DNA of 64,000 nt from Thiobacillus sp. (lineage in GTDB: Bacteria; Pseudomonadota; Gammaproteobacteria; Burkholderiales; Thiobacillaceae), in contig JAJPEP010000087.1 in assembly GCA_021166845.1 (NCBI GenBank), positions 1-64,000 on the forward strand. The letters run 5' to 3'. The notes under the pieces were generated by a model that saw only the letters and a program-made list of their open reading frames with translations, searched no databases and was not told the origin of the DNA. Numbering within the stretch: position 1 is the first letter of the stretch; each line of letters opens with the position of its first letter. Shown here piece after piece: positions 18,572-27,210 of the stretch. The position numbers and the translations under genes were made by a program.

Positions 18572-19984
18572 CTATCCCGCCTCAGGCACCCTCCCCCGGC
18601 TGACGCTTTCCCCGTCCCCGGGGCGCAGCGACCAGAACGACAGCGACGACAGCATGGTCAGCCCGCCCAGCGTCAGAAAGGCGTAGTGCAGCGCGCTCGT
18701 CACCGCCACGCGGTCGGTTTGCGGCAGGTCGCCCAGATACCAGCCGGCGACCAGCGACCCGCAGGCCAGCCCGAAGCTCATCGACATCTGCTGCATCGAA
18801 CTGGAAATCGTGCTGGCCATGCTCGAGTCGGGCGCATCGATGTCGGCAAAGGCCATCGAATTCATGCTGGTGTATTGCAGCGAATTGAAGAACCCTATCG
18901 CCAGCCCCAGCAGCACGATCAGCCCAATCGGGGTCGCCGGGCGCACCAGCGAAAACAAGCAAACGACAACCCCGATCATCACCGTATTCACGATCAGGAT
19001 GCGACGGTAGCCGAACTGCGCCAGTACCCGCGAAGAGATGAACTTCATGAACATGGCGGCCGCCGCGGCAGGCATCATCAGCAGGCCCGACTGCCAGGCG
19101 GGCATGCCGAGCCCGAGCTGGTAGAGCAATGGCAGCAGAAAAGGCATGCCACCCATCCCCAGGCGCGTGATGAAGCCGCCCACCACCGCGACGCGAAACG
19201 TGCGCACCCGGAACAGCGCCAGGCGCAGCAGTGGATGGGCCGTCTCGCGGGCATGCAAGAAATACGCGGCCAGCAGGCTGAGGCTGAGCACCAGCAGCAG
19301 GGCCGCCGAGGCCGCGTCGATCTGGTGCTCGCCGAAGATTTCCAGCAGCCAGGACAGCAAAGCCGCGCCGCTGCCGAACAGCACCAGGCCGACGACATCC
19401 AGTGGGCGCCGGGGATCGCCCCGGTAATCCGGCATGTAGCGATGCGCCAGCCACAGCGCCATCAATCCCACCGGCACGTTGATGAAGAAGATGTAGTGCC
19501 ACGAGAGCCAATGCACGATCAGGCCGCCGACCGTGGGCCCGAGCAGGGGCCCGAGCAGCGCCGGGATGATGACGAAGTTCATTGCCCGCAGCAGCTCCGA
19601 TTTGGGAAAAGTGCGGATGATCGCCAGCCGCCCCACCGGCATCATCATTGCCGCGCCGACGCCTTGCAGAATGCGCCCCGCCACCAGCATCGGCGCATTC
19701 AGCGCCAGGCCGCACAGGATCGAGGCAACGGTGAAGAGGGCGACCGCGATGCTGAACACGCGGCGCGTGCCGAACCGGTCCGCCATCCAGCCGCTCACCG
19801 GAATGCACACCGCCAGGCTCAGGATGTAGCTCGTCACCACCGCCTTCAGGCTCAGCGGCGTCACCCGCAGACCCTCCGCGATCACCGGCACCGCCGTATT
19901 GACGATGGTGGTATCGAGCCCCTCCATGAACAGCGCCACGGCCACGACCCAGGGCAGGTAGGTTTTGACGGTGGCGCTGATCAT
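18572..19984 (-). CDS. DHA2-family MFS drug efflux transporter
   Basis: This 470-residue inner-membrane protein has the hydrophobicity pattern of a 14-segment DHA2 (EmrB/QacA-like) proton-driven exporter. Family marks are FMEGLDTTIVNTAVP in the first segment, the loop motif GWMADRFGTRRVF, GRILQGVGAAMMMP, and the motif-C-like ALLGPLLGPTVGG. No membrane-fusion partner is adjacent, so it may act alone. The substrate cannot be told. Confidence 0.88.
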   Translation of the reverse strand: MISATVKTYLPWVVAVALFMEGLDTTIVNTAVPVIAEGLRVTPLSLKAVVTSYILSLAVCIPVSGWMADRFGTRRVFSIAVALFTVASILCGLALNAPMLVAGRILQGVGAAMMMPVGRLAIIRTFPKSELLRAMNFVIIPALLGPLLGPTVGGLIVHWLSWHYIFFINVPVGLMALWLAHRYMPDYRGDPRRPLDVVGLVLFGSGAALLSWLLEIFGEHQIDAASAALLLVLSLSLLAAYFLHARETAHPLLRLALFRVRTFRVAVVGGFITRLGMGGMPFLLPLLYQLGLGMPAWQSGLLMMPAAAAAMFMKFISSRVLAQFGYRRILIVNTVMIGVVVCLFSLVRPATPIGLIVLLGLAIGFFNSLQYTSMNSMAFADIDAPDSSMASTISSSMQQMSMSFGLACGSLVAGWYLGDLPQTDRVAVTSALHYAFLTLGGLTMLSSLSFWSLRPGDGESVSRGRVPEAG

Positions 19985-20060
19985 CTGTGCGGGTGTCGTG
20001 GCGGCGGCGGGCAGCGTGGATGCTGCTGTCCAGGGGCGATGGCTTTAGATATTGCCTACA

Positions 20061-20077
20061 ATACGGCAGTGCCGTAT
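20061..20077. promoter_or_regulatory. Perfect palindrome before a toxin-antitoxin locus, candidate operator
   Basis: ATACGGCA-G-TGCCGTAT is a perfect 8-base inverted repeat with a single central base, ending 9 bases before the toxin start. A TACAAT that could be a -10 box (20057-20062) overlaps its edge. Such an arrangement fits self-repression by the HTH antitoxin encoded downstream. Confidence 0.6.
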
Positions 20078-20086
20078 CCTTGTCCA

Positions 20087-20406
20087 ATGTACACCGTCAT
20101 CGAAACGGACGGACGTTTTCGTGCGTGCGGCAGCCCAGGTCTGGATCGATGCCGAGCGCGTCGCGTTCATCGACTGGCTGGCGGCCAACCCGGATGCGGG
20201 CGATGTCATTCCGGGTTCCGGCGGGTGTCGTAAAGTCCGGTGGACGCGTCCCGGCATGGGCAAACGCGGCGGTGCGCGGGTCATTTATTTCAATCGCCCT
20301 GGAACAGGGCGAAATCTGGCTGTTGATGGTGTACGTGAAAGCCAAATTCGACAACCTGCCCGCGTCATTTTTGAAACAACTGCGAGAGGCCATAGAACAT
20401 GGATAA
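20087..20406 (+). pseudogene. RelE/HigB-type toxin, disrupted by two frameshifts
   Basis: Translated across three frames, the segment reads as a typical RelE-family toxin: MYTVIETD, then VFVRAAAQVWID and IDWLAANPDAGDVIPGSGG, then VIYFNR, then LEQGEIWLLMVYVKAKF to the end. The first shift coincides with a tandem GGAC duplication near 20110, and the second with one extra C in the CCC near 20299. Each adds one base to the phase. No frame encodes the whole toxin, so it is inactive unless these are assembly errors. The antitoxin downstream is intact. Confidence 0.8.
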
Positions 20407-20683
20407 GGAAATGGAACAGTTCCAGAAGGATTTGCTGAACTCCGTCCGTCAGATGAAGGCGGGCAAGGGCACCCGGAAAACCCAGGTCGCCCTGTCGCCC
20501 ATCGCCGAGGCACGTAGCCGGCTGGGGATGTCGCAAGCCGAGCTGGCCAGCCTGATGGGCGTGTCTACCCGCACGCTGCAAGACTGGGAGCAAGGCCGTC
20601 GCAAGCCCACTGGTGCGGCGCAAACGCTGCTTCGTGTTGCGATTGCGCATCCGGAGGCTTTGCTTGACTTGAAGGCTGCGTAG
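20399..20683 (+). CDS. HTH (XRE-type) antitoxin, NadS-like
   Basis: This 94-residue protein has a helix-turn-helix at about residues 42-80 (RLGMSQAELASLMGVSTRTL, then the recognition-helix flank QDWEQGRRKP). HTH proteins of this form follow RelE-type toxins in many proteobacterial loci and act as antitoxin and operon repressor. It overlaps the disrupted toxin by 8 bases. With the toxin broken it could still bind the palindrome at 20061-20077. Confidence 0.82.
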   Translation: MDKEMEQFQKDLLNSVRQMKAGKGTRKTQVALSPIAEARSRLGMSQAELASLMGVSTRTLQDWEQGRRKPTGAAQTLLRVAIAHPEALLDLKAA

Positions 20684-21012
20684 TGAAGTTGCGCAATGCC
20701 CCTGCCATCATGGCAAAACATCAAATCCCGCTCGCCACCCCCGGCGAAATCCTGCTGGAAGAATTCCTCAAGCCGCTGGGCGTGACCCAATACCGGCTGG
20801 CCAAGGAAATCGGCGTACCGCAACGCCGCATCGGGGAAATCGTCGCCGGCAAGCGCAGCATCACCGCCGATACCGCCGCGCGCCTGGGCGTCTACTTCGG
20901 CGTGGAAGCCGAGTTCTGGCTGAACCTGCAGGCGCACTACGATCTGGCGATCACGCGCGAGGCGCTGGCCGAGAATCTGGCGGCGATTCAGCCGCTGGCG
21001 GCGGCAGCGTAA
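20683..21012 (+). CDS. HigA-family antitoxin-like HTH protein
   Basis: This protein belongs to the HigA/VapI addiction-module antidote family: IPLATPGEILLEEFLKPLGV, an HTH (YRLAKEIGVPQRRIGEIVAGK) and the AEFWLNLQAHYDLAI ending are diagnostic. GTG at 20683 overlaps the preceding stop; ATG at 20710 is a more family-like start. No HigB toxin is next to it, so it is unpaired, or it serves the preceding module. Confidence 0.82.
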   Translation: MKLRNAPAIMAKHQIPLATPGEILLEEFLKPLGVTQYRLAKEIGVPQRRIGEIVAGKRSITADTAARLGVYFGVEAEFWLNLQAHYDLAITREALAENLAAIQPLAAAA

Positions 21013-21103
21013 TTCGGGATGGCAAAAGGCAAGACCTCGTGCCTCTGGAATTCTGCTCCGCGGGAAACCGTGGCCGGCGCCCGGCTATAGGCTATATTCG
21101 CGA

Positions 21104-22024
21104 ATGCTGATCATGGCCATTTTCAATGAAATGCCCGGCACCGTGGCTTTTTTGCTGCTGGTGGCCGGCTTCGGGGTGGCTGTCGCGGCTTTCAACGCAC
21201 TGGTTCGCTGGAGCCTGCGTGCGCCGAAAGTGGTGGGGCAGTCCACGCCGGGTACGATGGGGCTGACCTATTCGGAAACGCGAATCCCAACCGCCAACGG
21301 AAAACGGATTTCCGCCTGGCTCATTCCGGCGCCGGCGCCGGGGGCGTCGCCCGCGCTGGCAGTGATACACGGATGGGGAGGCAATGCAGGGACGATGCTT
21401 TCCCTTGCCGGGCCACTGCATCGTGCCGGTTACGCGCTGCTGTTTTTCGATGCGCGCAGCCATGGGCGGAGCGACCCGGACACGTTTTCTTCCATGCCCC
21501 GTTTCGCCGAGGATATCGAGCATGCGGTGGACTGGCTCAAATGCCAGCCGGGCGTGGATCCCGGACGGATAGGGGTGGTCGGCCATTCCGTGGGAGCGGC
21601 CGCCGCCCTGCTTGCCGCCTCGCGCCGGAGCGATCTGGCGGCCGTGGTCAGCATCGCCGCCTTTGCGCATCCCGAGACGGTCATGCGCCGCCTGCTGGCC
21701 ACCCGACACGTGCCTTATCTCCCTTTCGGCTGGTATATCCTGCGTTACGTCCAGCACGTGATCGGTTATCGTTTCGACGATATCGCGCCACTCAACACCA
21801 TTGGGCGCATACGCTGCCCGGTCCTGCTGGTTCACGGCACCGGGGATGCGATGATTCCCGTAGCGGAAGCGCACGCATTGCACGCCCGATGCAACCGGAA
21901 GGACAGATTGCTTCTGGTGAAGGGGAGCCATGACCGTTACGAAGATCTGGAGCGCCAGATCGGCGACGTCGTCGTTTTTCTCGATGACGCCATGAAACCT
22001 CAATCGCCCGCCCTGTTCAAATGA
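21104..22024 (+). CDS. Membrane-anchored alpha/beta hydrolase
   Basis: The 306-residue protein has an N-terminal membrane segment (about residues 12-32) and an alpha/beta hydrolase domain. The nucleophile serine is in GVVGHSVGAAAALLAA, the acid is probably Asp in VHGTGDAMIPV and the histidine is in VKGSHDRYEDL. The fold resembles the BAAT/YfhR-like group. Substrate is unknown. It is followed closely by a GST-like gene and may be cotranscribed with it. Confidence 0.8.
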   Translation: MLIMAIFNEMPGTVAFLLLVAGFGVAVAAFNALVRWSLRAPKVVGQSTPGTMGLTYSETRIPTANGKRISAWLIPAPAPGASPALAVIHGWGGNAGTMLSLAGPLHRAGYALLFFDARSHGRSDPDTFSSMPRFAEDIEHAVDWLKCQPGVDPGRIGVVGHSVGAAAALLAASRRSDLAAVVSIAAFAHPETVMRRLLATRHVPYLPFGWYILRYVQHVIGYRFDDIAPLNTIGRIRCPVLLVHGTGDAMIPVAEAHALHARCNRKDRLLLVKGSHDRYEDLERQIGDVVVFLDDAMKPQSPALFK

Positions 22025-22055
22025 AACCTCGATCCCCCACCCTGTGCAAAGAGCC

Positions 22056-22769
22056 ATGCCGATGATTGAACTACACCAGTTCCGCCCTTTCTGGGGCTTG
22101 CCCAATGCCAGCCCGTTCTGCATGAAGGTGGAAACCTATTTGCGGTTTCGCGGCATTCCCTACAGGGTGGTACCTAGCGGGCCACGCAAGTCGCCAACCG
22201 GCAAGATCCCCTTCATCGTGGAGGATGGCCGCAGCATTACCGATTCCGAGACCATCATCCACCATTTCGAGAGGCGGGAACCGGTGCACCTGGACGCCGG
22301 CCTGAGCGAGGCCGAGCGGGCGACAGCTTTTTTTGTGCGCGAACTGGTGGAGGAACAGCTTTATTGGCAGGTCACCTACATGCGCTGGGGCGATCCTGCC
22401 GGCTGGGCGGTATTTAGGCCGGATCTGGTGAAATACCTGCCCTTGGGCATGCGCGGCCCGGTGCTGTTCCTGTTGCGCCGGATGTTACTGCGGCAGATGG
22501 GCCAGAGAGGGCTTACCCGCGCAGACCCGCAGGGTGCCTACGCCAGGGGCAAGGCGGTTCTGGATGCCCTGGCAGGCCTGCTGGGCGACAAACCCTATCT
22601 TCTTGGCGCTGAGCCACGCAGCCTGGACATAAGCCTGTATGCTTTTCTTGCCAACATCCTGGATCAGCCCCACGGCAATCCACTCCAGGCGCATGGCAAG
22701 GCGCTCGTCAATCTGGTCGGCTACTGTGCGCGCATGAAAGCGTTGTGCTGGCAGGGATGGACTCTTTAA
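22056..22769 (+). CDS. Glutathione S-transferase-like protein
   Basis: The protein has an N-terminal thioredoxin-like domain with SPFCMKVETYLRF and the glutathione-contact region GKIPFIVEDG followed by ITDSETIIHHF, and a helical C-terminal domain with DISLYAFLANIL. The N-terminal layout resembles the metaxin/Tom37-related GST subgroup found in bacteria. ATG at 22056 or 22062 could start it. The enzymatic role is not known. Confidence 0.8.
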   Translation: MPMIELHQFRPFWGLPNASPFCMKVETYLRFRGIPYRVVPSGPRKSPTGKIPFIVEDGRSITDSETIIHHFERREPVHLDAGLSEAERATAFFVRELVEEQLYWQVTYMRWGDPAGWAVFRPDLVKYLPLGMRGPVLFLLRRMLLRQMGQRGLTRADPQGAYARGKAVLDALAGLLGDKPYLLGAEPRSLDISLYAFLANILDQPHGNPLQAHGKALVNLVGYCARMKALCWQGWTL

Positions 22770-22786
22770 TGATGCCGAGGAAATCG

Positions 22787-22861
22787 TGTCCGACCCTATA
22801 TCCGCGCTATATCCGCGATATCGTGTCCGACCCTATATCCGCGACCCTATATCCGCGGCCC
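22787..22861. repeat. Imperfect direct repeats of CCTATATCCGCG
   Basis: A run containing two copies of GTGTCCGACCCTATATCCGC and additional CTATATCCGCG copies fills the start of the gap after the GST gene. The units are not evenly spaced. It has no inverted symmetry beyond short segments and no neighbouring recombinase, so its nature is unclear. Confidence 0.8.
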
Positions 22862-22945
22862 AGTTCCTCTGTGGCCGGAAACCCTTTCAAGGGCGGATGC
22901 TGGCTTCAGATGCGATGACATTGCGACGCCCTATGAAAGGGGGAA

Positions 22946-23266
22946 CTAAAAGGTGACAGCCCACGATTTATTCGCCTTGATCTGTTCATACATCCAGGCC
23001 GGGTCCATATCCGCCCCATTCGGCCAGGTCACCACGCCCAGATCGAGGCGCGCTTGATCGAAACACGCCTTGTCCTTGAGTGCTTCGAAGATTCCGCATT
23101 CCTTGGCAGTCAGCACGGATGAAAAATCCGCGATGCCGTTTGTGCCGTCCATGAACGTGACTGCCAAACGATAGTCCGGCAGCACGGACAGGGCTTTTAC
23201 CCGCCAAGGCGCGGCGGGGATTACTCCAGCGGCTTGATTTGCTTCGGGTGTTGTTTGGATTGACAT
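22946..23266 (-). CDS. DUF2442 protein
   Basis: The 106-residue product matches DUF2442: VKALSVLPDYRLAVTFMDG, ADFSSVLTAKECGIFEALKD and VVTWPNGADMDPAWMYEQI are its typical blocks. DUF2442 genes very often pair with DUF4160, as here, and the pair has been considered a toxin-antitoxin-like unit. That function is only an inference. It overlaps the upstream DUF4160 gene. Confidence 0.85.
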   Translation of the reverse strand: MSIQTTPEANQAAGVIPAAPWRVKALSVLPDYRLAVTFMDGTNGIADFSSVLTAKECGIFEALKDKACFDQARLDLGVVTWPNGADMDPAWMYEQIKANKSWAVTF

Positions 23267-23482
23267 AGATTCCAGTCCTCCATCAATTCTTCACGATGTT
23301 CGATCGCCCATTCAATGGTGAGACTGAGCGCACGCCGGGGCAGGCTGCCGCCGATTACCTCAAGAGTCCGGATGTCAATCAAGGCTTCGTGTTCCGCATA
23401 CATCGCATGAAAATGCGATGGCGCGTGTCCTCTCCAGAACATTTGAATGACGATGCCAAAAAAACTGACTGATTGTCGGCAT
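23221..23482 (-). pseudogene. DUF4160 protein, frameshifted in a T7 tract
   Basis: A family-like start (MPTISQFF on the minus strand from 23482) is joined to the rest (GIVIQMFWRGHAPSHFHAMY and onward) only if one base is removed from a seven-base homopolymer at 23458-23464. As sequenced, translation from 23482 leaves the frame, and translation from the ATG at 23442 gives a 73-residue protein without the conserved first strand. It may be a point indel, a phase-variable tract or a sequencing error. The downstream DUF2442 gene overlaps its end. Confidence 0.72.
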
Positions 23483-23505
23483 GGCTTACCTCGACATCTG
23501 CACGA

Positions 23506-24525
23506 TTATCGCCCTGCGTTCCGGGATGTATACCCCCGATACCACTCCACCCACTTCTCGATTCCGTATTCCAGCGTCGTCGCCGGCTTGAAGCCGGTGT
23601 CGCGAACCAGCTCGTCGATATCCGCGTAGGTCGCCTGCACGTCGCCGTCCTGCATCGGCAGGAAGTTCTTCTTCGCGGTCTGGCCGAGCGCGGTTTCGAT
23701 GGCGCCGATGAAGTCCATCAGCTGCACCGGGGTGTGGTTGCCGATGTTGTAGAGGCGGTAGGGCGCGTGGCTTGATGCCGGGTCGGGGTTCTTGTGGTCG
23801 AAGTTCGGGTTGCCCTGCGGGATGCGGTCGAGCACCTTCACCGTGCCGTCGGCGATGTCGTCGATGTAGGTGAAGTCGCGCATCATGTCGCCGTGGTTGA
23901 AGACGTCGATGGTGCGGTTTTCCAGGATGGCGGAGGTGAACAGCCACGGCGACATGTCGGGTCGGCCCCACGGTCCGTAGACGGTGAAGTAGCGCAGCCC
24001 GGTGGTCGGCAGGCCGTAGAGGTGCGAATAGGTGTGCGCCATCAGCTCGTTGGCCTTCTTGCTGGCGGCGTACAGGCTGACCGGGTGGTTGACCGGGTCG
24101 TGGGTGGAGAACGGAATCTTGGTGTTGGCGCCGTATACGGAAGACGAGCTGGCGTAGACGAAGTGCTTGACGCCGTGGTGGCGGCAGCCTTCGAGCAGGT
24201 TGGCGAAGCCGACGATGTTGGACTGCACGTAGGCGTGCGGATTCTTCAGCGAGTAGCGCACGCCGGCCTGGGCGGCGAGGTTGATGACGGCGTCGAAGTG
24301 GCCCTTCTCGAACAGGTCCTCCATCACCATGCGGTCGGAGATGTCGTCCTTGAGAAAGCGGAAGTTGGGCCAGGGCTTCAGCTGTTCCAGCCGCGCCAGC
24401 TTCAACGCGGGGTCGTAGTAGTCGTTGAGGTTGTCGATGCCGACGACTTCGTCGCCGCGTTTCAACAGGATTTGCGCGATGTGCATGCCGATGAATCCGG
24501 CGGCGCCGGTGAGCAGGATTTTCAT
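23506..24525 (-). CDS. NAD-dependent nucleotide-sugar epimerase (UDP-glucuronate 4-epimerase type)
   Basis: This 339-residue extended SDR has the NAD-binding GAAGFIGMH motif at the N-terminus, YASSSSVYG, and the catalytic YAASK near residue 152. The LNDYYDPALK segment and RYFTVYGPWGRPDM are typical of UDP-glucuronate/galacturonate epimerases used for capsule or LPS sugars. It is divergent from waaA by 55 bases, consistent with an envelope-sugar role. Confidence 0.88.
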   Translation of the reverse strand: MKILLTGAAGFIGMHIAQILLKRGDEVVGIDNLNDYYDPALKLARLEQLKPWPNFRFLKDDISDRMVMEDLFEKGHFDAVINLAAQAGVRYSLKNPHAYVQSNIVGFANLLEGCRHHGVKHFVYASSSSVYGANTKIPFSTHDPVNHPVSLYAASKKANELMAHTYSHLYGLPTTGLRYFTVYGPWGRPDMSPWLFTSAILENRTIDVFNHGDMMRDFTYIDDIADGTVKVLDRIPQGNPNFDHKNPDPASSHAPYRLYNIGNHTPVQLMDFIGAIETALGQTAKKNFLPMQDGDVQATYADIDELVRDTGFKPATTLEYGIEKWVEWYRGYTSRNAGR

Positions 24526-24580
24526 TGTTTGGCCTCCAAAGTCGCATCGATTCTAGCACTGGGGCCTTTACAATCCGGCG

Positions 24581-25855
24581 ATGCCCAAGCTCCGTCTGCT
24601 ATTCGACTGGACCCTGTACCGCCTGGCCCTGCTGCTGGCCGCGCCGCTGATCCCGCTGCGCCTCTTGTGGCGCGGCCGGCGCGAGCGCGGCTATTGGCAG
24701 CACTGGGGCGAGCGGCTGGCGCTCGGGTCGGCGCCGGCGGCGGGCGCGCTGTGGATCCATGCGGTGTCGGTGGGCGAGATGCGCGCGGCGCAGCCGCTGG
24801 TCGATGCGTTGCGCGCCGCGCATCCGGATGTCCCCGTGCTGTTCACCTGCATGACGCCGACCGGGCGCGCTACCGCCGAAGCGCTGTACGGCGCTTTCGC
24901 CCGCATCGTCTACCTGCCCTACGATTACGCCGGCTCCATGCGCCGCTTCATGCGCCGCGTGCGGCCGCGCGTCGGCATCCTGATGGAAACCGAGCTGTGG
25001 CCCAATCTGATTCATGCCGCGGCGCGGGCGGGCGTGCCCCTGATGCTGGCGAATGCACGGCTGTCGGAACGCTCGGCGCGCGGCTATGCGCGGCTGCCGG
25101 CGCTGACGCGGGCGTGCCTTGCGCGGGTGGATGTGGTCGCCGCGCAGACGGAAGCCGATGCCGGGCGGCTGGAAAAACTGGGCGCGACTTCAGTCCACGT
25201 CGCCGGCAATCTCAAGTTCGACATCGCGCCGCCGGCCGCACAGCTTGAACTGGGCGCGGTTTGGAAAGCCAGATGGGGGCCGCGCCCGGTGCTGCTGGCC
25301 GCCAGCACGCGCGAGAGTGAAGAGGCGCCGCTGTTGCGCGCCTTCGCCAAGGCTGCGCCGCCCGAGATGCTGCTGGTGCTGGCGCCGCGCCATCCGCAGC
25401 GCTTCGACGAGGTGGCGGGGCTGGTCGAAGCGGCGGGCCTGGCGTATCGGCGCCGCAGCACGCTGGATGGAGAACTCGACCCGCAGACGCGGGTGTTGCT
25501 CGGCGACAGTCTGGGCGAACTGTTCGCGTATTACGCGGCGTGCGATGTGGCCTTCGTCGGCGGTAGCCTTGCGCCGCTGGGCGGGCAGAACCTGATCGAG
25601 GCGGCGAGCGTGGGGCGGCCGGTGCTGGTGGGGCCGCATACCTTCAACTTCGAGGAGGTGACGCGGCTGGCGATCGAGGCCGGCGCGGCGGTACGGGTGA
25701 ACGATGCCGACGACCTGCTGGCAAATGCGTTGAAGCTGCTGAACGATGCGCCGACGCGCACCCGCATGGGCGAGGCCGGCCTGGCTTTCGCCGCGCGCCA
25801 CCGCGGCGCGGCGGCGCGGGTGGCGGCACTGGCGCCCGTGCGGGCGCTTGGGTAG
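24581..25855 (+). CDS. waaA: 3-deoxy-D-manno-octulosonic acid transferase
   Basis: WaaA (KdtA) adds Kdo to lipid A precursor at the inner face of the inner membrane. The 424-residue product has an N-terminal membrane anchor, then WIHAVSVGEMRAAQPL, MTPTGRATAEAL, LMETELWPNLI and, in the C-terminal GT-B half, FVGGSLAPLGGQNLIEAAS. All are diagnostic. Downstream tolC is convergent, with 12 bases between ends. Confidence 0.96.
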   Translation: MPKLRLLFDWTLYRLALLLAAPLIPLRLLWRGRRERGYWQHWGERLALGSAPAAGALWIHAVSVGEMRAAQPLVDALRAAHPDVPVLFTCMTPTGRATAEALYGAFARIVYLPYDYAGSMRRFMRRVRPRVGILMETELWPNLIHAAARAGVPLMLANARLSERSARGYARLPALTRACLARVDVVAAQTEADAGRLEKLGATSVHVAGNLKFDIAPPAAQLELGAVWKARWGPRPVLLAASTRESEEAPLLRAFAKAAPPEMLLVLAPRHPQRFDEVAGLVEAAGLAYRRRSTLDGELDPQTRVLLGDSLGELFAYYAACDVAFVGGSLAPLGGQNLIEAASVGRPVLVGPHTFNFEEVTRLAIEAGAAVRVNDADDLLANALKLLNDAPTRTRMGEAGLAFAARHRGAAARVAALAPVRALG

Positions 25856-25867
25856 ACGCTCGAGTGC

Positions 25868-27184
25868 TTATTGCACCGCTGCCGGCGGGCGCAGGTGCTG
25901 GTCGATCAGGATCAGATCGTCGGGGCTGAGGGTGCCGACGGCGGCCTTGAGCGACAGCCCGGACAGCAGGTAGGCGTAGCGCGCGCCAGCAAGGTCGCGC
26001 CGGGCGGACAGCACCTGTTGCTCGGCATCGAGCACGTCGAGGTTGGTGCGCACGCCGACTTCCAGGCCGAGCTTGGTGGAATCGAGCTGCGCTTTGGTCG
26101 AGACCAGCGCCTGCTCCAGCGCACGCACGCGGGCGACGCCGCTGTTGACGTTGAGCCAGGCTTGGCGGGCCAGCAGGCTGGCCTCGCGGGCGGCGGCTTC
26201 GACATCCTGGCGCGCCTTTTCCTGGTTGGCGACCGCTTCGCGCACCCGCGAGTTGACGAGTCCGCCCTGGTAGATTGGCAGGTTGAATTCCACGCCGATG
26301 CTGGCGATGCGGGTATCGACCTGCGTGGCGCCGAAATTCTGGTTGTTGCTGATGGTGTAGCCGGCGACGGCGTCCAGCGTCGGATAGTGGCCGGCGCGGT
26401 TGCGCTCGACTTCCTGGTCGGCGATGGTCTTGGCGATGCGCTGGATTTCGGCCTGCAGGTTGCCCTCGGCGGCGCGCGCGGCCCACTCGTCGAGGCTGCC
26501 GGGTTCAATCTGCAGCAGTTTGTCGTCGACCAGGCTGTCGAGCGTGCCGGCAGGTTTGCCGATGAGTTTTTCCAGCGCGCGCAGGCGGATGTTGAGGCTG
26601 TTCTGCTCGGCGATTTCCTGGGCGACGGTGAGGTCGTAACGCGCCTGCGCTTCGTGGGTGTCGGTGATGGTGGCGGTGCCGACTTCGAAGTTGCGCTTGG
26701 CGGCGGCCAGCTGTTCGGCGATGGCGGCCTTCTGCGCACCGATGAAGGCGATGTTGTCCTGCGACTCCAGCACATCGAAATACGCCTGCGCCACGCGCAG
26801 GATCAGATCCTGCCTCGCCACCATCAATTGCATTTCGGCGATCTTCACCTGCTCCTTGGCCTGCGCGTACTGCACCCAGTTCTGCTTGCGGAACAGCGGC
26901 TGCGCGGCGGTGATTGACATGCCGTTGGAGTCGTAATCGGCATCGCCGCCGGGCAGGCTGGAGTCGACGCTGTTGTAGCGCATGTCGCCGCCCGCATTGA
27001 CGTTGGGCAGCAGCCCGGCGCGGCCCTGCACCGCCGTTTCCTGGCCGGCCCGATACGCCGCACGGGCGGCCGCGTATTCCGCGTCGTAGCTCAGCGCATC
27101 GCGGTACGTGTCGAACAGATTGGCGGCCTGGGCGGCGGGCGCCAGCGCCAGCGCCAGTGCGATAAAAAGGGGCTCGAGTCGCAT
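25868..27184 (-). CDS. tolC: TolC-family outer-membrane channel
   Basis: The 438-residue product starts with a signal peptide (cleavage likely after AAQAA, residue 20) and consists of two repeated outer-membrane efflux domains with long helical stretches (NLFDTYRDALSYDAEY, QPLFRKQNWVQYAQAKEQV, LPIYQGGLVNSRVREA). This matches TolC, the exit duct for type I secretion and RND pumps. It follows the rhodanese and pcm genes on the minus strand with a 26-bp gap, an arrangement also known from other betaproteobacteria. Confidence 0.93.
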   Translation of the reverse strand: MRLEPLFIALALALAPAAQAANLFDTYRDALSYDAEYAAARAAYRAGQETAVQGRAGLLPNVNAGGDMRYNSVDSSLPGGDADYDSNGMSITAAQPLFRKQNWVQYAQAKEQVKIAEMQLMVARQDLILRVAQAYFDVLESQDNIAFIGAQKAAIAEQLAAAKRNFEVGTATITDTHEAQARYDLTVAQEIAEQNSLNIRLRALEKLIGKPAGTLDSLVDDKLLQIEPGSLDEWAARAAEGNLQAEIQRIAKTIADQEVERNRAGHYPTLDAVAGYTISNNQNFGATQVDTRIASIGVEFNLPIYQGGLVNSRVREAVANQEKARQDVEAAAREASLLARQAWLNVNSGVARVRALEQALVSTKAQLDSTKLGLEVGVRTNLDVLDAEQQVLSARRDLAGARYAYLLSGLSLKAAVGTLSPDDLILIDQHLRPPAAVQ

Positions 27185-27210
27185 GGTGAATCCAGTCGTT
27201 GAAGTTCGGG

